NCBI GenBank assembly: GCA_020853175.1
Contig: JADYZK010000246.1
Span: 1-5,686, forward strand
Reading direction: 5' to 3'
Length of the DNA stretch: 5,686 bases
Source: Bacteroidales bacterium
GTDB taxonomy: Bacteria; Bacteroidota; Bacteroidia; Bacteroidales; F082
The notes beneath the pieces are model-generated. The model was not told where the DNA came from. It searched no databases and saw nothing but the letters and a program-made list of their open reading frames with translations. Positions 1 to 5,686 of this stretch are shown piece by piece. Positions within the stretch are counted from its first letter, which is position 1, and every line of letters starts with the position of its first letter. Both the position numbers and the translations under genes were made by a program.

Positions 1-2
1 AT

Positions 3-458
3 GAAAACGAAGTGGCACCTGTCATTTTGGTCTTTCTTCCGCAAGGGAGTTTCAGCCAACTTGAGACACTCATTCCTGCTTTAGAAAAGGAATGGCGCAT
101 CCGCGAAGGTCACCGCATGAGGGCCATTGCAGCCTATCAAAAGGAGGCACTGAACACTATTGAAGCTTGTAAAAGTTTAAAGTTCAGCACATTGATTTTG
201 CTCGATGCCACTTTTACCAAAGATGATTTATTGAAGCAAAATGTTGAAGGCATTTTTTCAAGCCATGAAACCCGCATCTTTCAGCTGGCTCCCAACAGCG
301 GTGAATCCATTGAAGGTAATAGCTTTTTACATGTGCTGCTACGCGAAAAAAAGATTCAACACGAGTTCCGCTATGTTCCCTCAAAGGGTGGATTGACGTC
401 GTTTTCACCCTATTTGCCGGAAGTGCTCACTTATACCATCAACAGATTTCATAGATAG
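3..458 (+). CDS. Esterase-like alpha/beta-hydrolase fold protein, probably catalytically inactive (5' end outside window)
   Basis: The reading frame is open from the left edge (codons from base 3 encode E-N-E before a GTG at 12), so the gene most likely begins upstream and only its C-terminal 150 or so residues are visible. Numbering from GTG 12, the order of elements matches IroE/Fes/esterase-D-like hydrolases: a strand ending in LPQG, a helix (LIPALEKEWRI), the strand RAIA at 37-40 leading to the nucleophile elbow, a strand STLILLDATF, a segment LHVLLREKKIQHEFRY, and the final PYLPEVLTYTINRF. In active relatives the elbow reads RAIAGxSxGG, but here it is RAIAAYQKEA, so the serine position is Gln43. 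The GGHTW motif is GGLTS, with Leu128 in place of histidine. The usual acidic GxxD position reads SGES. The fold assignment rests on this motif order and on recalled family patterns. A pseudoenzyme or carbohydrate/peptide-binding role is inference. The frame is intact, so this is not a decayed gene. It stops 28 bases before the next gene. Confidence 0.6.
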   Translation, partial: ENEVAPVILVFLPQGSFSQLETLIPALEKEWRIREGHRMRAIAAYQKEALNTIEACKSLKFSTLILLDATFTKDDLLKQNVEGIFSSHETRIFQLAPNSGESIEGNSFLHVLLREKKIQHEFRYVPSKGGLTSFSPYLPEVLTYTINRFHR

Positions 459-486
459 TTTTTGTAACATTAAATACCCGTTTATT

Positions 487-1494
487 ATGTACATCGTAAG
501 TAGTTATTCATTAGCAGTGGGCTTCACCTTCATCACCATGTTGTGTTGGGGATCGTGGGGCAACACCCAAAAACTGGCTGCCAAAACCTGGCGCTACGAG
601 TTGTTTTATTGGGATTATGTCATTGGTGTCTTGCTCTTTTCCATATTGATGGGCTTAACGGTTGGAAGCAGCGGCAGCGAGGGAAGGAGCTTTATTCCCG
701 ACCTGATGCAGGTGAGTGCCTTCAGCTTTGGAAGTGCCTTCTTGGGAGGAATTATCTTTAATGCTTCCAACATTCTGCTTTCGGCTTCCATTTCTTTGGC
801 CGGTATGGCAGTAGCTTTTCCTGTTGGTGTGGGTCTGGCCTTGGTGCTGGGGGTAATTATCAATTATATTGGTGCTCCGGCGGGCGATCCTGTTACCCTT
901 TTTGGCGGTGTGGCTCTCATCACAGTAGCGCTGATACTGAACGGAATGGCCTACAATAAAATGACCCAATCAGGTGATAAAGCGCTGGCGCGTAAAGGTT
1001 TATGGATTGCGCTTGCTGCCGGTTTTCTGATGTCGTTCTTTTACCGCTTTGTGGCTGCTGCTGTTGACCTCGAAAACTTCGAGTCGCCAACACCGGGTAT
1101 GGCCACACCTTATACAGCGGTGTTCATTTTCGCTCTTGGTATGTTGTTCAGTAACTTCTTCTTCAACACTTTTGTGATGAAGAAACCCTTTGCCGGACTG
1201 CCGGTCAGCTACAAAGATTATTTTCGAGGGAAGCTCTCTACTCATGCCGTTGGAATTTTAGGCGGATTAATTTGGGCTTTAGGAACTTCACTCAGCTACC
1301 TCGCCACAGGAAAAGCCGGTGCCGCCATTTCTTATGCTTTGGGACAAGGCGCAACAATGGTAGCCGCACTTTGGGGCGTTTTCATCTGGAAAGAGTTTAA
1401 AGGAGCTTCAAAGACAGTAAATATGCTCCTTTTATTCATGTTTTTACTTTTCATTTCGGGCTTGGCCCTGATTATTCTCGCAGGTAACAATTAA
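487..1494 (+). CDS. DMT-superfamily permease, ureide permease / GRP-RhaT sugar-transporter-like
   Basis: This is a 335-residue inner-membrane protein with about ten hydrophobic segments (roughly residues 8-27, 42-60, 78-98, 103-126, 138-157, 171-192, 208-229, 254-275, 278-300 and 312-332), the usual size and topology of the drug/metabolite transporter superfamily. Several features recall the ureide permease family and its GRP/RhaT relatives: the N-terminal pattern CWGSWGNTQKL followed by YELFYWDY, the glycine-rich GGIIFNASNILL segment, the AFPVGVGLALVLGVIINY helix, and in the second half TPYTAVFIFALG, GLIWALGTSLSYLA and WGVFIWKEFKG. Plant members carry allantoin or uracil, and bacterial ones carry sugars or unknown metabolites, so the substrate here is not known. 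Neither neighbour gives a pathway hint. The start at ATG 487 gives a sensible short N-terminus before the first membrane helix. The leader is A/T-rich without a Shine-Dalgarno sequence. Generic 'EamA/multidrug' labels are possible alternatives. Confidence 0.75.
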   Translation: MYIVSSYSLAVGFTFITMLCWGSWGNTQKLAAKTWRYELFYWDYVIGVLLFSILMGLTVGSSGSEGRSFIPDLMQVSAFSFGSAFLGGIIFNASNILLSASISLAGMAVAFPVGVGLALVLGVIINYIGAPAGDPVTLFGGVALITVALILNGMAYNKMTQSGDKALARKGLWIALAAGFLMSFFYRFVAAAVDLENFESPTPGMATPYTAVFIFALGMLFSNFFFNTFVMKKPFAGLPVSYKDYFRGKLSTHAVGILGGLIWALGTSLSYLATGKAGAAISYALGQGATMVAALWGVFIWKEFKGASKTVNMLLLFMFLLFISGLALIILAGNN

Positions 1495-1532
1495 TTTTTT
1501 TAATCATTTTTCTAACCTTAATTCAATATCTT

Positions 1533-2297
1533 ATGAAAAAGTTTTTCAGTTTTATGATTTTGGCTGCTATCCTTTCAGCCGGTTTTACCTCATGTTCAAA
1601 AGACGACGACGATGACAAACCTGTTGTTGTTGAAGCCTCAAAAATTAAGACCCTCTCCGTCAACTATGGCGATGGCACCGAAGGCTATGAGTTTGTTTAC
1701 AACGACAAAAAAGTGTCGAAAATCTACAACACCTGGGAAGGTGAAGCCATGGACACCATCAAGTACGATTACAGCGTAGCCGGAAAGCTTACCATCACCA
1801 AAGAAGGTAACCCTACCGTTTACGAAGTGAATGCACAAGGCATGGTAACCAAAGAAATGTGGGGCGAAACTGAATGGGCTGCTTACACTTACAATGCCGA
1901 TGGTTACCTTACCGGAATCGTTGAACATTGGGATGGTGCCGACCACAAAAAATATGATGTGGAAATTACCTCTAACAACGTAATGAAGCACACCCGCTAC
2001 AATGACGAAGGCGTGGCCAACAGAATCAAAACGTTTACCTACACCTCTGGCGACAACAAATCGGAGCTGCACCAAGCCAATGCCGTTGATTCCAACTGGA
2101 AAACAATCGGCAATCTGTTTGGAAAACCCAGCACCAAATTGGTTGATTTCTTGAAATATTGGGAGCCGGGTGACGAAACAAATACCCGCACTACCACTAT
2201 TACCTACACTTTTGATGCTAAAAACAGGGTAGCTACCATGACAAGAGCCGGCGCCGATTGGCAAGAAGTGTACAGCTATACCTATTACGAAGAATAG
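1533..2297 (+). CDS. Surface-exposed lipoprotein with YD-like repeats, DUF4595-like
   Basis: The 254-residue product opens with a lipoprotein signal peptide: MKK, a hydrophobic core (about residues 4-18), then FTSC with the acceptor cysteine at 21. Directly after the cysteine comes Ser-Lys-Asp-Asp-Asp-Asp-Asp-Lys, the acidic lipoprotein export signal that in Bacteroidota directs lipoproteins to the outer face of the outer membrane. The mature part is built of short Y-x-Y/F-N-x-x-x-x-V/L units, such as YEFVYNDKKVSKI (52-64), YTYNADGYLTGI (118-129) and TYTFDAKNRVATM (224-236). These recall YD/RHS-type beta-hairpins and the Bacteroidales DUF4595 family, including the GKPSTKL segment near 197-203 preceding the last strands. 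No catalytic motif is visible and the function is unknown. The protein ends on a beta strand (SYTYYEE), which looks complete. It lies 38 bases after the permease gene and is followed by a likely terminator, so it closes this group. The family name is from memory and the surface location is inference from the signal. Confidence 0.8.
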   Translation: MKKFFSFMILAAILSAGFTSCSKDDDDDKPVVVEASKIKTLSVNYGDGTEGYEFVYNDKKVSKIYNTWEGEAMDTIKYDYSVAGKLTITKEGNPTVYEVNAQGMVTKEMWGETEWAAYTYNADGYLTGIVEHWDGADHKKYDVEITSNNVMKHTRYNDEGVANRIKTFTYTSGDNKSELHQANAVDSNWKTIGNLFGKPSTKLVDFLKYWEPGDETNTRTTTITYTFDAKNRVATMTRAGADWQEVYSYTYYEE

Positions 2298-2306
2298 CAA
2301 CCAACG

Positions 2307-2341
2307 TTCTCTTGCAACTCAGCGATTCGGTTGTGAGGGAA
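2307..2341 (+). other. Predicted RNA hairpin after the lipoprotein gene
   Basis: Bases 2307-2318 (TTCTCTTGCAAC) can pair with 2330-2341 (GTTGTGAGGGAA) along 12 positions around an 11-base loop. Three of the pairs are G-U wobbles, which would be A-C mismatches in a transcript of the other strand, so the fold favours + strand RNA. No T-run follows it directly. It begins ten bases after the lipoprotein stop codon, so it may protect the 3' end or belong to a compound terminator. The pairing was read by hand and no energy was calculated. Confidence 0.4.
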
Positions 2342-2356
2342 GGTTAGTGAATGTGT

Positions 2357-2435
2357 GATAGAAAGAGGAGGAATGTCGTGTATTTATGGCATCCTCTTCT
2401 TTCTCATCGCATGAAATCTTTTATTTTTTCTTTTC
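2357..2435 (+). terminator. Probable rho-independent terminator of the lipoprotein transcript
   Basis: A long stem forms between a purine-rich arm at 2357-2375 and a pyrimidine-rich arm at 2390-2408. Fifteen pairs (2360-2375 with 2390-2404) include a single G-T wobble and one bulged A at 2372, and a further three pairs lie beyond a bulged C at 2405. The loop is 14 bases. About eight bases after the stem comes a T-rich stretch (2417-2435, broken by one A and two Cs). Distance to the T-run is greater than in a textbook terminator, so termination is likely but not certain. The position between the lipoprotein stop and the start of the citrate operon fits a transcription boundary. Confidence 0.55.
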
Positions 2436-2522
2436 TACCACTGGCCAAAACCAAAAGAAAAGAAATTGAAATCCCTCTCCCTTCTAACGGCATCACCAAC
2501 AGAAACGTATTGAAATGAATCC

Positions 2523-2536
2523 GTTGCAATAGCAAC
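2523..2536. repeat. Short perfect inverted repeat before the transporter start
   Basis: GTTGC (2523-2527) and GCAAC (2532-2536) form a perfect five-base inverted repeat around AATA, ending 15 bases before the transporter start codon at 2552. It could be half of an operator or a small leader hairpin affecting translation of the citrate operon, but a five-base palindrome can occur by chance. The rest of the 2436-2551 stretch shows no recognisable promoter or ORF. Confidence 0.25.
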
Positions 2537-2551
2537 TTCCTCCAAAAATTG

Positions 2552-4045
2552 ATGATGAAAAATACTAAAACCATTGGAATGATCGGTGGGCTGGCGTTGC
2601 TTTTTTTAGGAATGCTGCTGCCTGTGCCCACAGGAATGAGTCCCGAAGCCCGCAACGTGGGCTTAGTCACGCTTTTGATGGCCTTGTGGTGGATGACGGA
2701 AGCCATTCCGGTGTATGCCACGGCATTTTTACCGATGGTGCTCTATCCGCTTTTAGGAATCATGCCTTCGGGCGAAACAGCCATCAACTATGGTCATGAT
2801 TTTGTTTTAATGATGATTTCGGGCTTCTTTCTCGCCATGGCCATCGAAGCACAAAACCTCCACAAACGCATTGCCCTTATCATCATCACCACTTTAGGAA
2901 CAAGCCGTCCGGTGCTATTACTTAGCATGATGCTGGCCACTGCCTTTTTATCCATGTGGATTGCCAACGTTACCGCAGCCCTGCTCATGTTGCCTATTGG
3001 GATGGCCCTCATCCTGAAAGAAGAATCACTCACCGGAAAAAGCAGTTCGTTTGCAGCGGTAATGATGCTTGGCATTGCTTATTCGGCAAGTATAGGCGGC
3101 ACGGCAACACTCATTGGCTCGCCCACCAATATGATTTTTACCGGAATCTTTGCCCGAATGTTTCCAAATGCACCCGGAGTAGGTTTCTTTACCTGGCTAA
3201 AAATAGGTCTGCCGCTGGTAGTACTTTTTTTGCCGCTGGTTTGGTTTTATCTCGTGCGTTTTTATAAAGTGAAAGACAGTCTTCCTGGAAGCAAAGAGAT
3301 GATGCAGATGGAATTAGATCAGCTTGGACGCATGTCGAAAGGCGAGTTCAGGGTGTTGATGATTTTTGTTTTTGCTTCGCTGGGTTGGGTTTTTAGAGAA
3401 AACCTAATGATTGACACTTTTGTACTTCACGGATGGGCAAGCTTGTTGGGCCTCGAAGGTTTTGCCCACGACAGCACCGTCGGCATGACCGCCGCTATGT
3501 TGCTTTTTATGGTCTCCGACGGAAAAGGAGGACGTTTGCTCAACTGGAAAACAGCTGCAAAAATCCCTTGGGGTGTGGGCGTGATCGTTGGTGGCGGCTA
3601 TGCCATGGCTTCAGGTTTCAAAGTTACAGGTCTTGCCTCATGGATTGGAGGTCAGCTGGCTTTCATCAGCAGTTATCCTACTTTTGTAGTCATATTTATA
3701 GTGGTAGCAGTCATTCTTTTCTTTACTGAAATCAATTCCAACACGGCCACTGCCAACATCTTTTTGCCTGTGCTGGCAAGTCTTTCGGTAGCCGGCAACA
3801 TCAATCCGTTGCTGCTGATGGTTCCTGCCACTTTTGCCAGCTCTTTTGTGTTTATCATGCCGGCCGGTACAGGACCCAACACCGTGATCTTTGGAAGCAA
3901 CAGAATTTCAGCTCCTGAAATGGCGAGAGCAGGTATCGGCCTGAAGCTAATTACACTTATTTTTCTACCTTTAGTACTCTATCTGTTGATCGGATATGTG
4001 TTTGGACACGACCGCAGTTTGCCCGTTTGGGCTTTAACGCAATAG
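2552..4045 (+). CDS. SLC13/DASS-family di/tricarboxylate (citrate-type) transporter
   Basis: This is a 497-residue inner-membrane carrier of the divalent anion:Na+ symporter family (INDY, NaDC/NaCT, bacterial CitT relatives), at the usual family length. Visible hallmarks are the entry WWMTEAIPVYATAFLPMVLYPLLGI (residues 46-70), LHKRIAL (103-109), the first re-entrant hairpin FLSMWIANVTAALLMLPIG (132-150) with GSPTN (189-193), and the second hairpin TEINSNTATANIFLP (392-406) with GTGPN (439-443). The two hairpins carry the inverted-repeat SNT motifs that hold cation and carboxylate. The second is intact (396-398), but the first reads Ala138-Asn139-Val140. Three near-tandem start codons exist (TTG 2549, ATG 2552, ATG 2555). 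The first ATG was chosen, and the difference is one or two residues. The gene leads an operon with citrate lyase, ten bases before the next start, so citrate or a related acid is the likely substrate. E. coli CitT, of the same family, likewise belongs to a citrate lyase locus. Substrate and coupling ion are inference. Confidence 0.88.
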   Translation: MMKNTKTIGMIGGLALLFLGMLLPVPTGMSPEARNVGLVTLLMALWWMTEAIPVYATAFLPMVLYPLLGIMPSGETAINYGHDFVLMMISGFFLAMAIEAQNLHKRIALIIITTLGTSRPVLLLSMMLATAFLSMWIANVTAALLMLPIGMALILKEESLTGKSSSFAAVMMLGIAYSASIGGTATLIGSPTNMIFTGIFARMFPNAPGVGFFTWLKIGLPLVVLFLPLVWFYLVRFYKVKDSLPGSKEMMQMELDQLGRMSKGEFRVLMIFVFASLGWVFRENLMIDTFVLHGWASLLGLEGFAHDSTVGMTAAMLLFMVSDGKGGRLLNWKTAAKIPWGVGVIVGGGYAMASGFKVTGLASWIGGQLAFISSYPTFVVIFIVVAVILFFTEINSNTATANIFLPVLASLSVAGNINPLLLMVPATFASSFVFIMPAGTGPNTVIFGSNRISAPEMARAGIGLKLITLIFLPLVLYLLIGYVFGHDRSLPVWALTQ

Positions 4046-4055
4046 AACATTTTTT

Positions 4056-5258
4056 ATGGAAACCATTGCCATCACTGGAAACAAGAACAGCAAGTCGGAC
4101 TGTGAGGTGATCCTCGAAAAAACCGACAGTAGCACTGTTGATTTGATTGTTAACAGCAAAGTAGAGCAGCTTTTTGGTCGTAGCATCAGAGCACTTGCTC
4201 ATGCTATGTTGTCATTTTACTCCCTTAACGGGGTGAGACTGACCATCAATGACAACGGAGCACTTGACTTTGTAATGGCAGCCCGCATTGAGGCTGCAAT
4301 AAAGATATTATTTCCGGTTGATGCGCCTTTTCTACTTCCAATAAAACAATCATTAGTTCCTCGAGCAGAAAAAGAAAGACTCCGCGTTTCAAGGCTCTAT
4401 CTGCCAGGAAACACGCCTTCGCTGATGCTGAACGCCGGCATCCATCGCCCTGACGGCATCATCCTCGACCTCGAAGATTCGGTGGCTCCCGAAAAGAAAA
4501 TGGAAGCCCGTTATCTTGTTAGAAATGCGTTGCGTCATCTCGATTTCTTTGGTGCCGAACGGATGGTCAGAATCAACCCTTATCCGCTGGCTTTGGACGA
4601 TTTGGCAGTCGTCATTCCTGAAAATCCCAACCTCATTTTGCTTCCCAAGTGCGAGCGGGGAATGCAAATTACTGTGGCCAATCACCACATCAACGAACTG
4701 AAATCAAGTCACGGCATCAACAACGATATTTGGCTGATTCCTATTATTGAAAGCGCTTTAGGCGTAATCAACGCTTTTGAAATTGCCACCGAAGCTTCCA
4801 ATATTGTGGGGATGGCCATTGGCGTTGAGGATTACACCGCCGATATTGGAACCCAACGCAGTGCAGAAGGAATAGAATCGCTTTATGCCCGCTCTGCCGT
4901 GGTGAACGCTTGCCGTGCTGCCGGCCTGCAAACCTCCGATTCGGTTTATAGCGATGTGATGGATACCGAAGGCCTGAAAGCATACATTCAACAATCGAAA
5001 CAGCTTGGTTTTGATGGCATGGGATGCATTCACCCCCGACAAATTCGTTGGATTCATGAAGGATATGCTCCCACTTCAGATCAAATCACACAGGCCGATG
5101 CTATTGTTGAAGCTTACAAGCAAGCCAAGGCTAAAGGTCTTGGAGTAGTGGCATTGGGTACCAAAATGATTGACATGCCGGTAGTAAAAAGGGCCAAAAA
5201 CCTGCTGGCTGCTGCACAAGCGCGCGGTTTGTTTAATCCCGAAAGAAAGGAAAATTGA
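4056..5258 (+). CDS. Fused citrate lyase acyl-carrier (CitD) and beta subunit (CitE)
   Basis: The 400-residue protein joins two citrate lyase subunits normally encoded separately. Residues 1 to about 88 are CitD, the gamma subunit bearing the phosphoribosyl-dephospho-CoA arm. The block DLIVNSKVEQLFGRSIR (29-45), then NGVRLTINDNGALD (58-71) and RIEA (77-80), is characteristic. After a linker (about 89-110), residues 111-395 form the HpcH/HpaI-type CitE domain, which cleaves citryl-carrier to oxaloacetate and acetyl-carrier. Its motifs are LYLPGNTP (114-121), DGIILDLEDSVAP (133-145), MVRINP (170-175, Arg172), IIESALGVINA (230-240, Glu232), GVEDY (256-260, Asp259) and SVYSDV (296-301). The Arg, Glu and Asp correspond to the substrate/metal residues of the family. 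Normal CitD is about 98 residues and CitE about 290-300, so their sum matches a clean fusion. The prosthetic-group serine is Ser12 or Ser14 within NSKSD, offset by one from the usual ESSD/ESGD. The reading frame is continuous, with no sign of a stop between domains. The gene starts 10 bases after the transporter stop. Confidence 0.9.
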   Translation: METIAITGNKNSKSDCEVILEKTDSSTVDLIVNSKVEQLFGRSIRALAHAMLSFYSLNGVRLTINDNGALDFVMAARIEAAIKILFPVDAPFLLPIKQSLVPRAEKERLRVSRLYLPGNTPSLMLNAGIHRPDGIILDLEDSVAPEKKMEARYLVRNALRHLDFFGAERMVRINPYPLALDDLAVVIPENPNLILLPKCERGMQITVANHHINELKSSHGINNDIWLIPIIESALGVINAFEIATEASNIVGMAIGVEDYTADIGTQRSAEGIESLYARSAVVNACRAAGLQTSDSVYSDVMDTEGLKAYIQQSKQLGFDGMGCIHPRQIRWIHEGYAPTSDQITQADAIVEAYKQAKAKGLGVVALGTKMIDMPVVKRAKNLLAAAQARGLFNPERKEN

Positions 5259-5259
5259 A

Positions 5260-5686
5260 ATGACAGTCTGGATAAAAAATGCCGCCGGTCGCATGGTACC
5301 GGATCAGGTCAACGGTGAAGCACAAGTGCCTTACAAAGGCGTTGGAAAACACAAGCCTTCGGGCCATCGCTATGGACCGCCCATTGTTTCTTGTACCGAC
5401 TATCCCGCTGATGGAAATAAATCGGTAGCCGATCTCAAAACAGCCTTACAAAAAGCCGGTTTGCGTGATGGTATGGTCATTTCAACGCACCATCATTTTA
5501 GAAACGGCGACTTGATTGCGCAACAAATTTTTGATATTGCCCATTCCTTGGGAATCAAAAATTTGGTATGGGCTCCCTCGGCTTCTTTCGATTGCCACAA
5601 ACCGCTCATCAGCTATCTCGAAGACGGCACCATCCACCACATCGAAGGAAGCATGAACGGCGCTTTGGGTGCTTTTGCCTCTTCCG
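5260..5686 (+). CDS. citF: Citrate lyase alpha subunit (citrate:acetyl-ACP transferase), 3' end outside window
   Basis: The frame opens at ATG 5260, one base after the TGA of the fused citDE gene, and stays open to the window edge (142 codons of an expected 500 or so). The visible product begins MTVWIKNAAGRMVP, then PYKGVGKHKPSG, YGPPIV, and the highly characteristic DLKTALQKAGLRDGMVIS (about 64-81) followed by THHHFRNGDLI, GIKNLVWAPSA, DCHKPLI and the start of GALGAFAS. These match the N-terminal CoA-transferase-like half of CitF. CitF swaps the acetyl group on the acyl carrier for citrate, giving citryl-carrier for the CitE domain and releasing acetate. The E-N-stop/ATG spacing suggests translational coupling with citDE, giving near-equal subunit amounts. 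A purine-rich GAAAGAAAGGAAA at 5241-5253 may serve as a ribosome site. The glutamate thought to act in CoA-transferase chemistry would lie beyond the window and cannot be checked. Confidence 0.9.
   Translation, partial: MTVWIKNAAGRMVPDQVNGEAQVPYKGVGKHKPSGHRYGPPIVSCTDYPADGNKSVADLKTALQKAGLRDGMVISTHHHFRNGDLIAQQIFDIAHSLGIKNLVWAPSASFDCHKPLISYLEDGTIHHIEGSMNGALGAFASS

Noticed and set aside
1..84. ATG-initiated short ORF at the very left edge (27 codons, frame 1)
   Set aside because: It overlaps the esterase-like frame, which shows clear family motifs and remains open to the window edge; the short ORF has no recognisable content.
450..475. TAGTTTTTG near the esterase-like stop as a Bacteroidota -7 promoter element (TAnnTTTG)
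   Set aside because: The spacing between TA and TTTG is three bases instead of two, and no convincing TTG lies at the -33 position.
1488..1506. ATTAA-N5-TTAAT inverted repeat after the permease stop as a terminator
   Set aside because: The stem is five A/T pairs only, too weak to act as an intrinsic terminator, and the next gene starts 26 bases later.
1638..2300. Long open frame (220 codons) on the - strand opposite the lipoprotein gene
   Set aside because: It is the mirror of a well-supported coding frame with a signal peptide and repeats; the - strand product has no coherent domain or motif.
2353..2359. TGTGA as half of a CRP-like operator before the citrate operon
   Set aside because: There is no matching TCACA half-site at the required spacing, and these bases are better explained by the terminator stem.
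2404..2721. Open frame on the - strand over the intergenic region and the start of the transporter
   Set aside because: It largely overlaps conserved transporter codons and the terminator's T-rich side, and its product resembles no family.
1..5686. CRISPR arrays, insertion sequences, tRNA or rRNA genes
   Set aside because: No repeated spacer units, transposase-like frames, terminal inverted repeats or cloverleaf sequences were seen on either strand.

Overview
All genes lie on the + strand, and the window reads as a Bacteroidota genome fragment, probably Bacteroidales-like. Three things point there. A lipoprotein has the Bacteroidota surface-export pattern Cys-Ser-Lys-Asp5. Several starts sit behind A/T-rich leaders with no clear Shine-Dalgarno sequence. 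GC content looks moderate (judged by eye, not counted). The genus cannot be fixed from the sequence.

Positions 1-2300 hold three genes with no obvious shared role. The first is the 3' part of a gene resembling an alpha/beta-hydrolase esterase (IroE/Fes/esterase-D-like), in which the expected Ser, Asp and His catalytic positions all appear replaced. The second is a 10-TM drug/metabolite-transporter-superfamily permease that most resembles ureide permeases and GRP/RhaT sugar carriers. The third is a surface lipoprotein with YD-like beta-hairpin repeats (DUF4595-like).

Positions 2298-2551 are non-coding. They contain two consecutive predicted RNA hairpins, the second followed by a T-rich stretch and probably a terminator, and then a short palindrome just before the next gene. 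No confident Bacteroidota promoter (TTG / TAnnTTTG) was found.

Positions 2552-5686 form a tight citrate-fermentation operon. It starts with an SLC13/DASS-family anion transporter. Ten bases later comes one polypeptide joining the citrate lyase acyl-carrier subunit (CitD) to the citryl-ACP lyase subunit (CitE). One base after that comes the citrate lyase alpha subunit (CitF), which runs off the window. The implied route is uptake of citrate or a related di/tricarboxylate, transfer onto the acyl carrier by CitF, and cleavage by the CitE domain to oxaloacetate and acetyl-carrier. Genes for making and attaching the prosthetic group and for acetylating it (citC, citG, citX) are not in this window and may lie downstream.

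The points most worth a second look are the CitD-CitE fusion with its displaced carrier-serine motif, the altered first cation-binding SNT motif in the linked transporter, and the apparently non-catalytic esterase-like protein.
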